Assembly (NCBI GenBank): GCA_964390805.1
Contig: CAYMKL010000018.1
Span: 1 to 64,000 of the forward strand
Direction of reading: 5' to 3'
DNA: 64,000 bases
Source: CAYMKL01 sp964390805
GTDB taxonomy: Bacteria > Chloroflexota > Anaerolineae > VGOG01
Part shown: one piece after another, positions 17,159-29,100 of the stretch
How the letters are laid out: every line of letters begins with the position of its first letter
How positions within the stretch are numbered: position 1 is the first letter of the stretch
Notes under the pieces: model-generated
The model's database searches: none
Told to the model about the DNA's origin: nothing
What the model saw: only the letters and a program-made list of their open reading frames with translations
Made by a program: the position numbers and the translations under genes

Positions 17159-17674
17159 CTAGTTGTTCTGTGCCCCTTGGGCCACCCATGTCTCGATGGT
17201 CTGGATGTCGGCATCGGAAAGATATGGCCCGCCGAAGGGCATGCGTGGCAGGCTAAGCCCCTTGATCCGCTTCACCAGCTCGCTGTTGGCGGGATCTCCT
17301 GGGATAACCACAGCCCCCTCATCACCGCCAGCCATCACTGTTTCGTAACTGGTGAGGGAAAGCTCATCCGGTGGGTCAATGTCTCCATGACACCGAATGC
17401 AGTTGGCGTTGAAGAGGGGTTGCACCTGCAGAGAATAGCCCACGATGGCCTCCTCGCGCATGACCAGGGGCAAGTGCACTATGTAATCGGTTGTGTCTGC
17501 GATTCCATCGCTCAAAGCTCCTGTTTCCAAGCCGGTGGGGGGCGATGCCATCGTGGGTGCGCTGTTAGCACTGGCCCACAGCAGGGCTGCCAGCAACAAC
17601 GTCGCCAGCCCCACCATCACACCCAGCCGCAGCGCCCGACAATTCGATTGGGACAAACTCCAGATTCTCATCAT
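17159..17674 (-). CDS. Membrane-anchored single-heme cytochrome c domain protein
   Basis: A 171-residue protein with an N-terminal signal/anchor (residues 15-38), a linker with an IVHLPLVMRE motif common in extracytoplasmic proteins of such genomes, and a C-terminal cytochrome c domain. The heme attachment site is CIRCH (residues about 92-96) and the probable axial Met is in LPRMPFGGPYLSD. The intervening STEPS-like loop ends VIPGDPANSELVKRI, which matches the planctomycete-type cytochrome c domain. It should face the outside of the cytoplasmic membrane and carry one covalent heme. Its electron partner is not in view. Confidence 0.83.
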   Translation of the reverse strand: MMRIWSLSQSNCRALRLGVMVGLATLLLAALLWASANSAPTMASPPTGLETGALSDGIADTTDYIVHLPLVMREEAIVGYSLQVQPLFNANCIRCHGDIDPPDELSLTSYETVMAGGDEGAVVIPGDPANSELVKRIKGLSLPRMPFGGPYLSDADIQTIETWVAQGAQNN

Positions 17675-17884
17675 TCTCTCCTTTCTTTTGTCTAGTGTCT
17701 AGCCCTCCGGTTTCACATAGCTCCTTTGCAACACTCCAGTGTGTATTCTAGCATAAAGAGGGAAGAAGTCAAGTAAGGAAGAAGTCGGGGAATCAGCTCC
17801 TATTACTTCACCCAGATCTCATCGAACGTTCTGGTGTTCCCCATGTAGTGAGGCTCTCAGCCTTCCTTCATCCATCAGGCACTC

Positions 17885-18850
17885 TCATGCATCGGTGTAA
17901 GGATGGGCAGGAACCAGGTGGTCGGGGTAATGAGGCCGCAGGAAGCGCCGCACTTCGTAGCACAGGTGACAGCCGTCCACGTAGCGGCTGGCCGGTGAAT
18001 ATCCGTGACGCTGCGCCAGTTTCAGCAGTCCCGAGGGCCCCTCTCGTGCCAACACGCTGATGATGGGATGGGCATCGGGATCGTACTCGGCCAGGATCGC
18101 ATCCAGAGGGCGCTGCCGGGCGTTGCCCAGCGCCAGCCCCGCACAGAGGTTGACCCAGCCGCCCGGATGGAGCTCCACCGTGTGAGGAGCACGAATATCG
18201 CCCCCCAGATAGTCCGGCAGCGGGCACTTCGTGGGTGGGTCGGCTTGGGTCGCTAGGTAGGGACTTAGCTCGTCGGCGGCGCGTCCCACCATCCGCGCTG
18301 GCCCCTGGATGACGTTAACGCCAGTCAGGTCACACAGTCCGGCCAGACGGGACATGATAGCTTGGGTGCGCCGGTTGAAAGCGTTGTCCTCGTCCGGCGC
18401 ACCCAGACAGCGGTTGTCCACCTCAATGGTCTGATAGCCCAAGTCGCGCGCCGCCTCGATCCCGATGGCGATCCGCTCTAGGGGAACGCGCTCCTGGTGA
18501 AACGCATCCACGCTGAATAGCATGTGGTCCAGCCCCACCTCCTGCAGGCTGGCCAGCAGCCGGCGGGCGGTGTCCGGACTCGTGGCCCAGTAGCCGTTGG
18601 TGAAGACCAGCACGCCAGCTAGCTCCGTCGCCAGTGCGACCGAGGTCTGCAGCAGCTCGTAATAGAGAAAGGGTTCCCCGCCAAAGAGCAGCACCCACTT
18701 CAGTGGCTGGTCGGCCACGGTCGTCAGGTATCCTTTGACCTCCGCCACGCTCATCGTCTCGCCCCGGCCCGGTCCAGCGCGGTAGCAGCAGTGGGCACAG
18801 CAGCCAGTGCAGTCATAAGTCAGGATGATGTCCAGCCCTTGCAGTTCCAT
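17885..18850 (-). CDS. Radical SAM enzyme with extra C-terminal cysteines
   Basis: A 321-residue protein. Cys14, Cys18 and Cys21 in DCTGCCAHCC form the CxxxCxxC [4Fe-4S] site; FGGEPFLY is the SAM-contacting GGEP motif. After the barrel come Cys in TKCPLPDYL, NLCAGLALGN and GCHLC, which could ligate an auxiliary cluster as in SPASM or twitch domains. The substrate is unknown. Such enzymes modify peptides or act on cofactors and sugars; no short precursor peptide is visible beside it. ATG 18850 is preferred. Upstream in-frame codons are made of an 8-bp tandem repeat and are unlikely to be native protein. Confidence 0.87.
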   Translation of the reverse strand: MELQGLDIILTYDCTGCCAHCCYRAGPGRGETMSVAEVKGYLTTVADQPLKWVLLFGGEPFLYYELLQTSVALATELAGVLVFTNGYWATSPDTARRLLASLQEVGLDHMLFSVDAFHQERVPLERIAIGIEAARDLGYQTIEVDNRCLGAPDEDNAFNRRTQAIMSRLAGLCDLTGVNVIQGPARMVGRAADELSPYLATQADPPTKCPLPDYLGGDIRAPHTVELHPGGWVNLCAGLALGNARQRPLDAILAEYDPDAHPIISVLAREGPSGLLKLAQRHGYSPASRYVDGCHLCYEVRRFLRPHYPDHLVPAHPYTDA

Positions 18851-18862
18851 AACCCCACTCCA

Positions 18863-18942
18863 CCAATCTACCGATCTACCAATCCACGAATTCACGAATC
18901 TACCAATCTACCGATCTCCCAGTCTGCCGATCCACCGATTCA
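18863..18942. repeat. Ten-unit degenerate 8-bp tandem repeat
   Basis: Exactly 80 bp made of ten octamers close to CCAATCTA / CCGATCTA. They span the last codons and stop of the DUF4129 gene and the spacer before the radical SAM gene. The final residues of the DUF4129 protein (SVDRQTGRSVDW) are encoded by the array, so it has extended or replaced the original C-terminus. Confidence 0.88.
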
Positions 18943-20486
18943 GCTTTGCGCCTGAGGGCCTGTAGCGCAGCCCGCACCCGTTTCCAGATGGCGCGCACAC
19001 GGCGGTCCTGCTCTCGGTCGAACGTCTGGGGACTGTAACGGGCCTCTACAAAGGCCTGGGTCAGCGAGGTCAGATCCTGGCGTGCTTCCGGTAGTTTTGG
19101 CCCCAAGGTCTCATCGTATTCATAGGGCGTCTCACTGCCTCGGCGAGGGTAGCCTTGCCGGCGTGCCCGTTCCACGATGCTCAGGTAATAGTAGAGGATG
19201 CGCTCGCGGGGTGATAGCGCGCCCAGCCGGAAGAAGCGGAATGGTTTCTTGGACGATCTGGGCCGTGCCCACTGCAGCGACAACCGTCGCGGGATGTGCT
19301 GGCCGGCGGCCTCTGCCAACCCAAGCAGGCCGCGCCAGAGGGCGATCAGGAAATCGCGCAATGCGCGAATTGGCCTGCGGCTGGCTAGGGCCTGCAGTAG
19401 TTCGGGATGGTCGCGCAGGTAACTGCGGATCACGTAGAAGAGCATCCCCAGGGCGGCTGGCCAGAAGAGAAGCGATCGCAGGATCTCGAGCCAATCGGGG
19501 GCAGCACCCTGATGGGGTTCCTGTCGGAGCAGTTGCGGCGGCGGGAGTTCAGCCTGAGGTGCGAGTGGCTCACGGCCAAACAGCCTTGATATCAGCGACG
19601 CCAGCCAAGCGAAGGGATATAAGATAAGGGTGAAGAGTAGCGTAGCGCCATAGGCAAGGATCTGGATGACCGTGGCTACTGCGTCCAGGAGGCCCACCGT
19701 GTAACTTGTTGGAAGCAGGAAGGCCAGCAACGCCGCCAGGCCGATGAAGGCCAGGCTATAGCGCACCCAGCGACCGGCCAGATCGTTGCCCACCGTGATC
19801 TCCTGCGCCTGCCACTGTTTGCGCAACCAGGTGAAGTGCACCTGCCCCAGCATCACCAGGCCCAGCAGGAAGTAGACCAGCACGTTGAGCACCAGGCCCG
19901 GCACCGGGGGACGGCTCAGGTTCAACAGGGCGGCGATCCCAATCCGGGTGACGCCGGTCGCAATCAGCAACACCGTCCCACCCCAAAAGAAGCGATGGGT
20001 AAGGCTCTCTGTGGGGGAGACATAGAGAACGGTACGTTCGGGGGGCGCGTAGAGTCGTTCCAGGTCACGGATGGTCTGGGTAGAAGCCCGCCAGGAGAGG
20101 ACGGCCAAGACGAAGGCAACGACTGTTTCAGGATCAATGACTGCTAGCGGGTCGCGGGGCCAGGTTTGGATGTCTGCCATTATTGCAGCCCACGAGTCGC
20201 CTATGTAGCCAGCGATCTTGAGCAGAATGAAGAACATCGCCAGCTCGACTACGCGGAATCGCAGGGCATCGGTGGTGTGCCACACCCATCTGGCTCGCAC
20301 CAATCGGTACGAATAGTTGGCCTCTACTGCCGCCAGCACACAACCGACGACGAGGTAGGTTCCGTTCCAGGCCGGAGCGAACAGGCGCACCAATTCCACT
20401 AACGACAGGGCGACGCACCCGAACATCGCCCCGATCACCAGCGGGCGAAACAGGTTTTCTAGCCACGGAGTACGCTTCATCGCCAC
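18900..20486 (-). CDS. DUF4129 domain membrane protein
   Basis: A 528-residue inner-membrane protein with about eight hydrophobic segments in the first 370 residues, in two groups. A cytosolic C-terminal DUF4129 domain follows, recognised by RRGSETPYEYDETL and the following ARYSP. In related operons this domain is fused to a transglutaminase; here no transglutaminase catalytic Cys-His-Asp is seen. It overlaps the upstream DUF58 gene by 10 bp, so MoxR, DUF58 and DUF4129 are one operon, a set thought to chaperone or assemble secreted complexes. The last residues come from an 8-bp tandem repeat. Confidence 0.82.
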   Translation of the reverse strand: MAMKRTPWLENLFRPLVIGAMFGCVALSLVELVRLFAPAWNGTYLVVGCVLAAVEANYSYRLVRARWVWHTTDALRFRVVELAMFFILLKIAGYIGDSWAAIMADIQTWPRDPLAVIDPETVVAFVLAVLSWRASTQTIRDLERLYAPPERTVLYVSPTESLTHRFFWGGTVLLIATGVTRIGIAALLNLSRPPVPGLVLNVLVYFLLGLVMLGQVHFTWLRKQWQAQEITVGNDLAGRWVRYSLAFIGLAALLAFLLPTSYTVGLLDAVATVIQILAYGATLLFTLILYPFAWLASLISRLFGREPLAPQAELPPPQLLRQEPHQGAAPDWLEILRSLLFWPAALGMLFYVIRSYLRDHPELLQALASRRPIRALRDFLIALWRGLLGLAEAAGQHIPRRLSLQWARPRSSKKPFRFFRLGALSPRERILYYYLSIVERARRQGYPRRGSETPYEYDETLGPKLPEARQDLTSLTQAFVEARYSPQTFDREQDRRVRAIWKRVRAALQALRRKAESVDRQTGRSVDW

Positions 20487-21661
20487 GTCTCCAAATCGCG
20501 ATCACGCCATACCCGATGAATGGGCACTCCAAGCACATCGGCCCGCTGCTGCAGTTGGGCCGACGGGCGGGCCGACTGGACCAGAATCAGGGCGACGGCG
20601 AACCCGGACCGCCGCAGATAGGCCAGGGTGTCGAACAACTCCTCGCTCTCGCGGCCGGTGATCACCGATAGCGTGGTCCCCCACGAAAGCTTCACGCTCT
20701 CGCGACGCAGCAAGTCCACGAAGGCCGTCCCTGAGGCGACCTGCACCCGGGCCAACACCTCCAGTAGGGACATCAGGTGCGCACGCTCAGAGCGCGGAGG
20801 GAAGTAAAACTGGGCCTGTTGTTCCGACAGTGGGTCCAATGCCTCGGTGATCAAGCCCGCTGGTAGCCCCTCTCTGATAATGATGTGGTTGGCAATTGAG
20901 GCGGCGACGACGATGGCCAGTTCGCTGGCCGTGGTTCGCTGGCGACGTTCGTAACCCGCTTCGTCCAGGTCGAGGCAGATCAGGGTTTCGCGGGCGATGG
21001 CGGGTTGGTATTGCTTCACCACCAACCGTCCAGCGCTGGCCGTCGCCGTCCAGTGAATGCGACGGAGAGAGTCTCCCCGCTGGTAGTCGCGCACGCCCAT
21101 CACCCGAGCCGGATCCTCAAACAGGTGCCAGCGGGCAGGCAGCGCCACCAGTGGGGAGCGCGTAGGCAGGCCCAACTGCTGGAGAGGGATCACCCGAGGG
21201 TAGACGATGACGTGCTCTGGCGCCATCCGTACCTGCACTTGGCGCATAATCCCCAGCAGATCGCCGGTTTCCATCCTCAGCGGGCCGATGGGGTAGTAGC
21301 CTCGCCGATGGCAGTGAAGTGTGTAGTGGAAGTGCCGCCGCTCGCGCGGGCCCAGGCTGACCACTTCCCGATAGAAGGGAGGCACAGTGAGCTCTACGGG
21401 CAGTGACTCGTGCACCTCCAGCCAGGGGATGGGCAGCCAGCCGAGGTTGTGCACCACCATATCCACCCTCACCTGGTCGCCGCAGAAGGCGCGGTCCGTG
21501 AAACGCCGTTGGGCGCGCAGTTGATGTACCGTCCGCCGTGTCCAGACACGCGCAAGCAGATAGACGGCGAAAAAGAGATAGACGATGGTGAAGAAGAAGT
21601 CTACGCGTAAGAAAGCAGCGATGACGAATAGGATTAGCAAGAAGGGCACAAAGCTTCGCAT
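20477..21661 (-). CDS. DUF58 domain protein
   Basis: A 394-residue protein with two N-terminal membrane helices (residues 5-45) and a long cytosolic or extracytoplasmic portion. The DUF58 signature is GVRDYQRGDSLRRIHWTATA followed by VVKQY, and the later part adopts the von Willebrand A-like fold of this family (LICLDLDEAG). DUF58 proteins work with MoxR AAA+ ATPases, whose gene lies upstream on the same strand, separated by 67 bp containing a short tandem repeat. The length is normal. Confidence 0.92.
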   Translation of the reverse strand: MRSFVPFLLILFVIAAFLRVDFFFTIVYLFFAVYLLARVWTRRTVHQLRAQRRFTDRAFCGDQVRVDMVVHNLGWLPIPWLEVHESLPVELTVPPFYREVVSLGPRERRHFHYTLHCHRRGYYPIGPLRMETGDLLGIMRQVQVRMAPEHVIVYPRVIPLQQLGLPTRSPLVALPARWHLFEDPARVMGVRDYQRGDSLRRIHWTATASAGRLVVKQYQPAIARETLICLDLDEAGYERRQRTTASELAIVVAASIANHIIIREGLPAGLITEALDPLSEQQAQFYFPPRSERAHLMSLLEVLARVQVASGTAFVDLLRRESVKLSWGTTLSVITGRESEELFDTLAYLRRSGFAVALILVQSARPSAQLQQRADVLGVPIHRVWRDRDLETWR

Positions 21662-21670
21662 GGTGTTGCT

Positions 21671-21704
21671 CGTGAAACGTGAAACGTAAAACGTGAAACG
21701 TAAT
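21671..21704. repeat. Short 8-9 bp tandem repeat in the MoxR-DUF58 spacer
   Basis: Four degenerate units of the type GTGAAACGT / GTAAAACGT lie between the DUF58 start and the MoxR stop. Similar short-period arrays sit at other gene junctions in this window (18863-18942, 58811-58842, 59793-59823, 61803-61843). Confidence 0.6.
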
Positions 21705-21728
21705 TAAATCTGGCTCTTCAATTACGTT

Positions 21729-22685
<957 letters not shown>

Positions 22686-22765
22686 GGATCCTCTCCTTTC
22701 GTCTTGTGTGAACCTCCCTCGGGCGGAAGGCTCTGGGGAGGCCGAGCAGGTGATGCTTGCCCTTA

Positions 22766-22794
22766 AGTATAGCATAGACTTGCATCGGAGACAA
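22766..22794 (-). promoter_or_regulatory. Promoter of the MoxR operon
   Basis: Read on the minus strand, TTGTCT (22789-22794), a 17-bp spacer and TATACT (22766-22771) lie about 80 bp upstream of GTG 22685. This is a plausible housekeeping promoter, divergent from that of the giant gene. Confidence 0.55.
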
Positions 22795-22876
22795 TAATGA
22801 GGAGTTCTGGTGATTGCCCATATTTGCAAACCATCTAGGACAAATGCGATTGCCCTAGGATTGCCCTCCTGAGGGC

Positions 22877-22905
22877 TTGACAACGGGATGGGAAGGAAGT
22901 ATAAT
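22877..22905 (+). promoter_or_regulatory. Perfect consensus promoter of the giant surface-protein gene
   Basis: TTGACA (22877-22882), exactly 17 bp, and TATAAT (22900-22905) match the sigma-70 consensus at every position. Transcription would start near 22912 and give a leader of about 190 nt before ATG 23103, which has an AAGGAGGG site. The leader has no obvious riboswitch or attenuator. Confidence 0.85.
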
Positions 22906-23102
22906 ACTGATAATTGTCCATTCCACTATCTGTTCTTCGCTGAGGCATCTGTACTTCAGCTCCATCCACCACATCTTCGCGGCCAGGGGACCTCGAGTTT
23001 AGGTCTGTTTGCGCTTCAAGGAGATGTGTACTTGAGAGACACTGATCGCTTTCCCATCGGGCAAGGTGGTCAGCGTTTTTCTTTATAAGGAGGGTAGTCG
23101 AA

Positions 23103-26100
23103 ATGTCGTACTCACGCAGAACCACAAACCGTCTTCCGCTCTTCGCCGTGGGATTGGTCACTCTGGCCGTCAGCTTGCCCACTATTGTGCGATCGGCTCA
23201 GCCGTCCAACGCGGTGATCGAGGCGTTGGAGAACGCGCGCGCGATTGGCGCCGGACGTTTCACCGCACACGTGGAGCAGACACTCATTCCGCGCCCGCTC
23301 CCCAGCATGATCGGCCAGACTGACCAGCGTGCCGACATCCTCATTGAGGGCGAGGTTACGTCGCCCGAGCACGCCCGCCTGAGCATATTGCCGACGGGCG
23401 GCGGGCTCAACGTGCCCCCGATCAACTTGGTGCGGGAGGGCGCTGATACCTACATGCTCCGGGATGGTGAGAGAGTCCCGGTGCAGAACCCACTCGGCGC
23501 GATTGCTCCTACATCCGACTTCCTGGGCTACCTGCTCGCTGCCGAGAACGTGCGGCCAATAGCAGGCGATGCTCGAGATGGCTTGGCTGGCTATGCCTTT
23601 GACATCAATGGACCTCGACTCGCTCTTGAGGTTCGCGACTGGCTCCAAAGGCAACTCCAGGCCTCAGGGGACCTCGTACCGCCCCCCGGTGTTACCCTGT
23701 CTCCTTCGCCCGTTCTACAGAGCATGAGCGGGAAAGGCGAGCTATGGGTGGGTGACGACGGACTGCCAGTCCGACAGGTCCTGGCGATCGAATTGCCAGA
23801 GATCACCGATGCCTACGGAGCGCAAGCACACATCACGGTGAAGTTCAGCTTCGATCAACGGGAGCAGCTCGCGGCGGCAGTGCCGTTCGCTCATCATCTG
23901 GCAAGCGTCCTGCGCTCAGCCGTTATGCCGAGTGACTTGGCCCTGCTGCTTGTGGCGGTATCCCTCGCGTGTCTCTTCTTCTCGGTGAGGAATCGCCGGT
24001 GGACTTACCGGCTGGTTGTGTTGCCGGTGACTCTGAGCCTGATTGCGACGCCATTGCTGCACGCAAGATCGTATCACTTGTTCCAGGCGCGCCTGGCCAG
24101 TGCTGCCCAAGTCCAGACCATAGCCGAGGCATTGGATTCGACGTCCGCGATGCCTGGGTCGGCCGTTGAGGAGACCAGGATCCCCGAGAGGGTTCTGATC
24201 AGCGGCAGCGGACCGGATTCCACGCTGTCTCCCAAGTGCGGCGACGGCGAAGTGTCAGAGGACTCGGACGCAGATGGGCTGAACGATGCGGCCGAGTACT
24301 GCCTCGGAACGGACCCGTATCTCGCAGACAGCGATCGCGACCTTGTGCCCGACAAGGTGGAGATCGATGGATTCGCGTTTGGAGACACGATGGTCTATGG
24401 CAATCCGCTCAGACCCGACTCGAATAGCGATGGACTGGTGGATGGGGAGGAGTGGCCAGTGCCGTGGGGGACAGTGCCGGAGCTGGCGGACGTCGCCGAC
24501 AGCACGGACCCTGATGGCGATGGAGTACCGAACCTCTGGGACGACGACAATGACGGCGACCTGGTACCGGACGCTCTCGACCTGTCACCCTTCTCGTACG
24601 TCGCCAACGCTTCAACCTTCACATTAAGCACGCAGGGTGGCGGCTACGGCGGCTACCAGTACATCGAGGTGCAACTGCGGCCGGACACAGAGAGCCATCT
24701 GCGCGTCGGCAACATCGGCCTGGACTGGCCGATGGATGACAAGGGGCAGATCCAGGACAATGCCAGCGGCGATACAGACCTACAGCTGAGGCCTATGCTC
24801 AAGGTGCGCACCGACCAAGTGCCCCCGCGGGATCTTGCTCGGCGCTATGGTGCCTCTATCTTCACCGAGGGCGGCGAGAAGTACCTGTATGCACCGCTTG
24901 TCGAAGTTCGAGATGGTGCTCGAGTGGTGGCGTTCGCGGCCAAGGTCGCGTATCCGCCCGACCAGCTCGCCGACATCCGCTGGGAAGAAGTTAAGGTTGT
25001 CTGGCTACTGCAGCGCGCCGCTGATCCCGCCGCAGGGGTCTCCTCGTCAACCATCGTGCAAACCTATGACGGGGGTGATTTCAGGGTCACCGGCCTTTCG
25101 GTGACCAAGAGCGGCAGCTATAGCAGCGCCATTCTGGGTACGCCTGGAACACCTAACGACGACACGGATCTGTTCAACGTCTACCTTGGGCTCAGTGCTA
25201 CGTTCATGTCCAATCAACGGCCAGATCTGGAGGAAATCTGGTATCGCTTCGATGGCCCGTACACGCCCCCGATGCAAACGTGGGGTGTCGCATCAGATGA
25301 CGTCGTCATCGACCTGCCCGAAGACCCATACCGCCACACGGATGAAGGCATCGCGCGCACGAACGAGCGGCTCGTGGCCTTCCTGGGCCGCTACAGCTAT
25401 CCAATCGAATCCAGGCCCTCGCTGCTCCTGGCTCTTCAACAAGACAGCGGTACCTTCAACCTGGATGAGGCCGGGAGTGTCCGGGCGGCGGCCGAAGTAG
25501 TGGTCAACCTAGCAGAGATACCCATTATGACGATGCGAGGCCTGAAGCGTGTGAGCTTCGCCTACGAGGGCGATCCCTCCTGGCCCTGGCGGGCCCTTTC
25601 CTTCTACGAGAACCTGCAGCTCGTCCGCGAGCGTTACGCGGATCTCTCCTCAAGTCTCGAGCAGCTCCAGGAAGACTACCCAAACCTCACAGAGGCACTG
25701 CTGAGACAAGTTGTCTACAGCTTCTACGCTGCATCCTCAGTCAGTGAGATGGCGATCATCGCCATGGAGGGGGAACCGCTTGCTCCGGACGAGCCGCTAG
25801 CTGCGCTGGATGAAGCGACCTTTGAGCGTCTGACATCCGACGCCGCGAAACTGCCGGAGTACTTGCTTGACGCAACTGATCTGATCCGGCCCGGCCAAGC
25901 GGGGTACAGCGAGCGGCCCTACTCGTTTGAGCTCGGGGCTCAGGAGGCTGAGCGCTCTGGCGGATTAAGAGAGTGGCTCAACGCAGACGAGTTGTGGGAG
26001 GCGATTGACGCGATGGACTCATCACCGGCTGCGAAGAGGATTGCCAAAGTCTTGGTAAGGGACCTGAAGGCTGCTCTAAAGGTGAATAAGGCCGTCAAGG

Positions 26101-29100
26101 CGGTGAGTTTTGGCTTGCGCACCGGACGCTGGGGCGCAGTGAAGCAGGTAGGGAAAATAGTGAAGCAGGCGAAGGGGGTCCTCAAGAAGCTCACCAAATC
26201 CCTGGGCGCCATCGGATGTGCTGTCAGTGTGGGTCTAATCTGGGTCCAATTCGGGCTATCCACCAACTGGGACAGCGCCCTCGCCATCGAGGTGGGCGTC
26301 AAGACTGCGGTCATCGCCTCGATTGTCACCATCACGCTGTTCGTGATCAGCCTCAACCCTGTGGGAGCCGTGTTGATGGCAGTCCTCGCAGTGGCCGAGT
26401 TCTTCGTGATGGTCTTCGCAGACATCAGCATCATGGAGTATATGATCAAGGGCATCTACAGGGCGGAGGAAGTGACTCGCCTGGATCCTGACTCGATCGC
26501 CTTCACCGATTTCGGGGCCGGGCCCGCCGACCCCGAGCGGGGCTTGGTGGCCGGCAACAGCTACAGGATCAGCGACCAGTTCAGAGGTGATCTGCAAATC
26601 GTGACAGATGACGGGCTGGCCTCGTGGTGGGGCAAGCGGAAGAGCTACGTTCGCGGGGAATACGATGCGAGGGCAGAAGGGGCTACCGCCAGCCCTTGGT
26701 ATCGCTATCCCAACTGCCGTGTTGAAGACGACAAGGTGGCGTGCAGCAACGATTTGTTTGCGGAGTACGCGCTGACAGTTGGAAGGAACAGGCATCTCGA
26801 GTTCAAGCCCAAGGTTACGGCAAGGACGTACATGCAGGAGTGCGTGTTCTGGGGGATCTGTTGGGCCAGAGGAGAGACCACGACTTATGACGAGTGGGAC
26901 TGGCAGTCGCTCTACCTCGATGTGCTGCCGAGCGAACTCGACGAACTCCTGGCAAACGAGCTTCTGGAGGGGGTGATACTGCTTGATTCGGATGGCGATG
27001 GGCTCACCGACAGCGAGGAAACACCAGACAATGCCCTCACATGGGACAGCGACGGAGATGGCTTGTCCGACTGGTACGAGATTCGCTTGGGCTCGAACCC
27101 GGACAAAAGGGACACGGACGATGATGGTCTTGACGATGGCATTGAAGACCGGATCGGCACGTCTATCGGAAAGATGAATGGAGAGGAGCCCAGTTCGGAC
27201 TCGGACGGAGACCATCTCAACGACGTGCAGGAGGCGTATCCGGACGGAGGATGGCAGATCTCACTCCCAGGAGTCGAGGGCGAAGTACAGGTGTTCTCTG
27301 ACCCCTTGGAGAAAGACGCTGACGGCGATGGCTTGTGTGACTCCGTCGAGAGCGATTACGGCACCAGTCCGTATGCATACAACGATGCGCCACGCCTGAC
27401 ACTTGACGCCGTGCCGCTAGCGATTGGCGAAGTCGCAACAGTGCCCACGGTGTACGTCGAGGCCGGCGATGGTGTGGAGATTGTGGCCGCGCTGGATAGC
27501 GTCGGACCGGTGCCGGTGGATACTACGCTCGAGATCTGCCTGCCGGGCATGCTGGTTCCGCAAAGCGGAGTCCTATCAGGGGATCGCGACGAGGCACCTT
27601 CTGTTTCGACCAGCTGCAACGGCTACGCTTGGTCGTTCTCTGGCGACAACAGCTTGATGCTCTGGGAACGCGCCACTGTCACAATTACTGCCGACGTAGT
27701 CTATGAGGGAAGCAGTACAGGCTCAATCGAGGCTCGGCTGCCATATGAGATCGGCGATACCACCGCGTCAGGACTGCTGGTGACGATCCCTGTCGTCCGA
27801 GATGACAACCCGCCATGGATCACCGTCCTCGAGCCGCAACACGGCGAGCTGCTGGGAGGAGGTGTCAACTTCTTCGTGATCGGCGGCCGAGCCGGGGACG
27901 TCTCGACCTGGGTGGAGAGCGTGGAAATGGTGGTCACCGACGGCAATGGTGGAGAGGTCGGTCGCCCCGAAGTGGTGGGCACAAGCGATTGGGCCTGCTC
28001 ATGGGAGTTACCGCCAGACGGTCCGTACACGTTGACCGCTCGTGCATACGATCACGTTGGCCACAGTTTCGAGCAATCCGTCCAGGTGACGATAGACAAC
28101 ACCCCTCCTTCACTAGCCCTTGATACAGGGGTCGGCAACATCGTGAGCGGTGACAGCACAGACGTGATCACCGTCCACTTGTCCGGAAGCGCCAGCGACG
28201 ACGGCGGCACCGGGTTGTCTCGGGTGCAAGTGAGCACCGACGGGAGGCCCTGGCGCGAGGTGTGGGCCGAGGCCGGCGGCCAGACTCATGTGCAATGGAG
28301 CACAGACTGGCGTCTTCCCAGCGAGGATTCTGCGCAGGGCAAGCATACCGTCTCCGTCCGCGCCCGGGACCGGGCAGGTAACGAGGGCACGTTGAGCGAG
28401 ACGATCACGGTCGACGTGGTTGCTCCAACCAGTGAGTTGACCGACCGTACGTTCTTGCACGCCCCACCCCACTTCAAGGCGGGTGACGAGGTCGAACTGG
28501 ACGGAGTGGCGAATGACGCAGGCCGGGTGCCGCCGCCGCCGCGCCCGGCCGAGCTGAACGGCGTGTTGGATAGCATCACCGATGCCACCATCTGGCTCGG
28601 CCTGTCCGAGCAAGGTGAGGACGATGAGGGTGTGAGCGTGACGTGGCTCGGGGACTTCAACGGCGACCGATTGAGCGATCTGGCCGTGGGATTGCCGGCC
28701 GCAAGTAGCCCGGAAGGGCGCGTGATCATCGTGTCGGGCCGGGCTGGCGGATGGCCGGTGCCGGATCAACCCGAACTACTGCGCAACAGCCGAACGTCGT
28801 TCGTCGGGGCTGCTGGTGCCAGGATCGGCGCCAGCCTGACGGCTGCAGGAGATGTTGATGGTGACGGGTTCAGCGATCTGCTGGTCGGCGATCCGAGCAA
28901 CAATCGCGCTTTCCTGATCTTCGGTCAGCCTGGTGCGATGGGGCGCGATCTTGTGCTGGACGGGCCGGATGCACCGCGTTGGATCGTCATCCGTGCGCCT
29001 GCCGGCGAAGAGATCGGCGTTTCCTTGGCTGCTGCGGGCGACGTCAACGGGGACGGCTACGACGACCTGCTAATAGGGGCGTCGGGAGTGCAACACAGAG

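Noticed and set aside
22906..23102. Riboswitch in the leader of the giant gene
   Set aside because: No recognisable aptamer or terminator-antiterminator pair could be seen.
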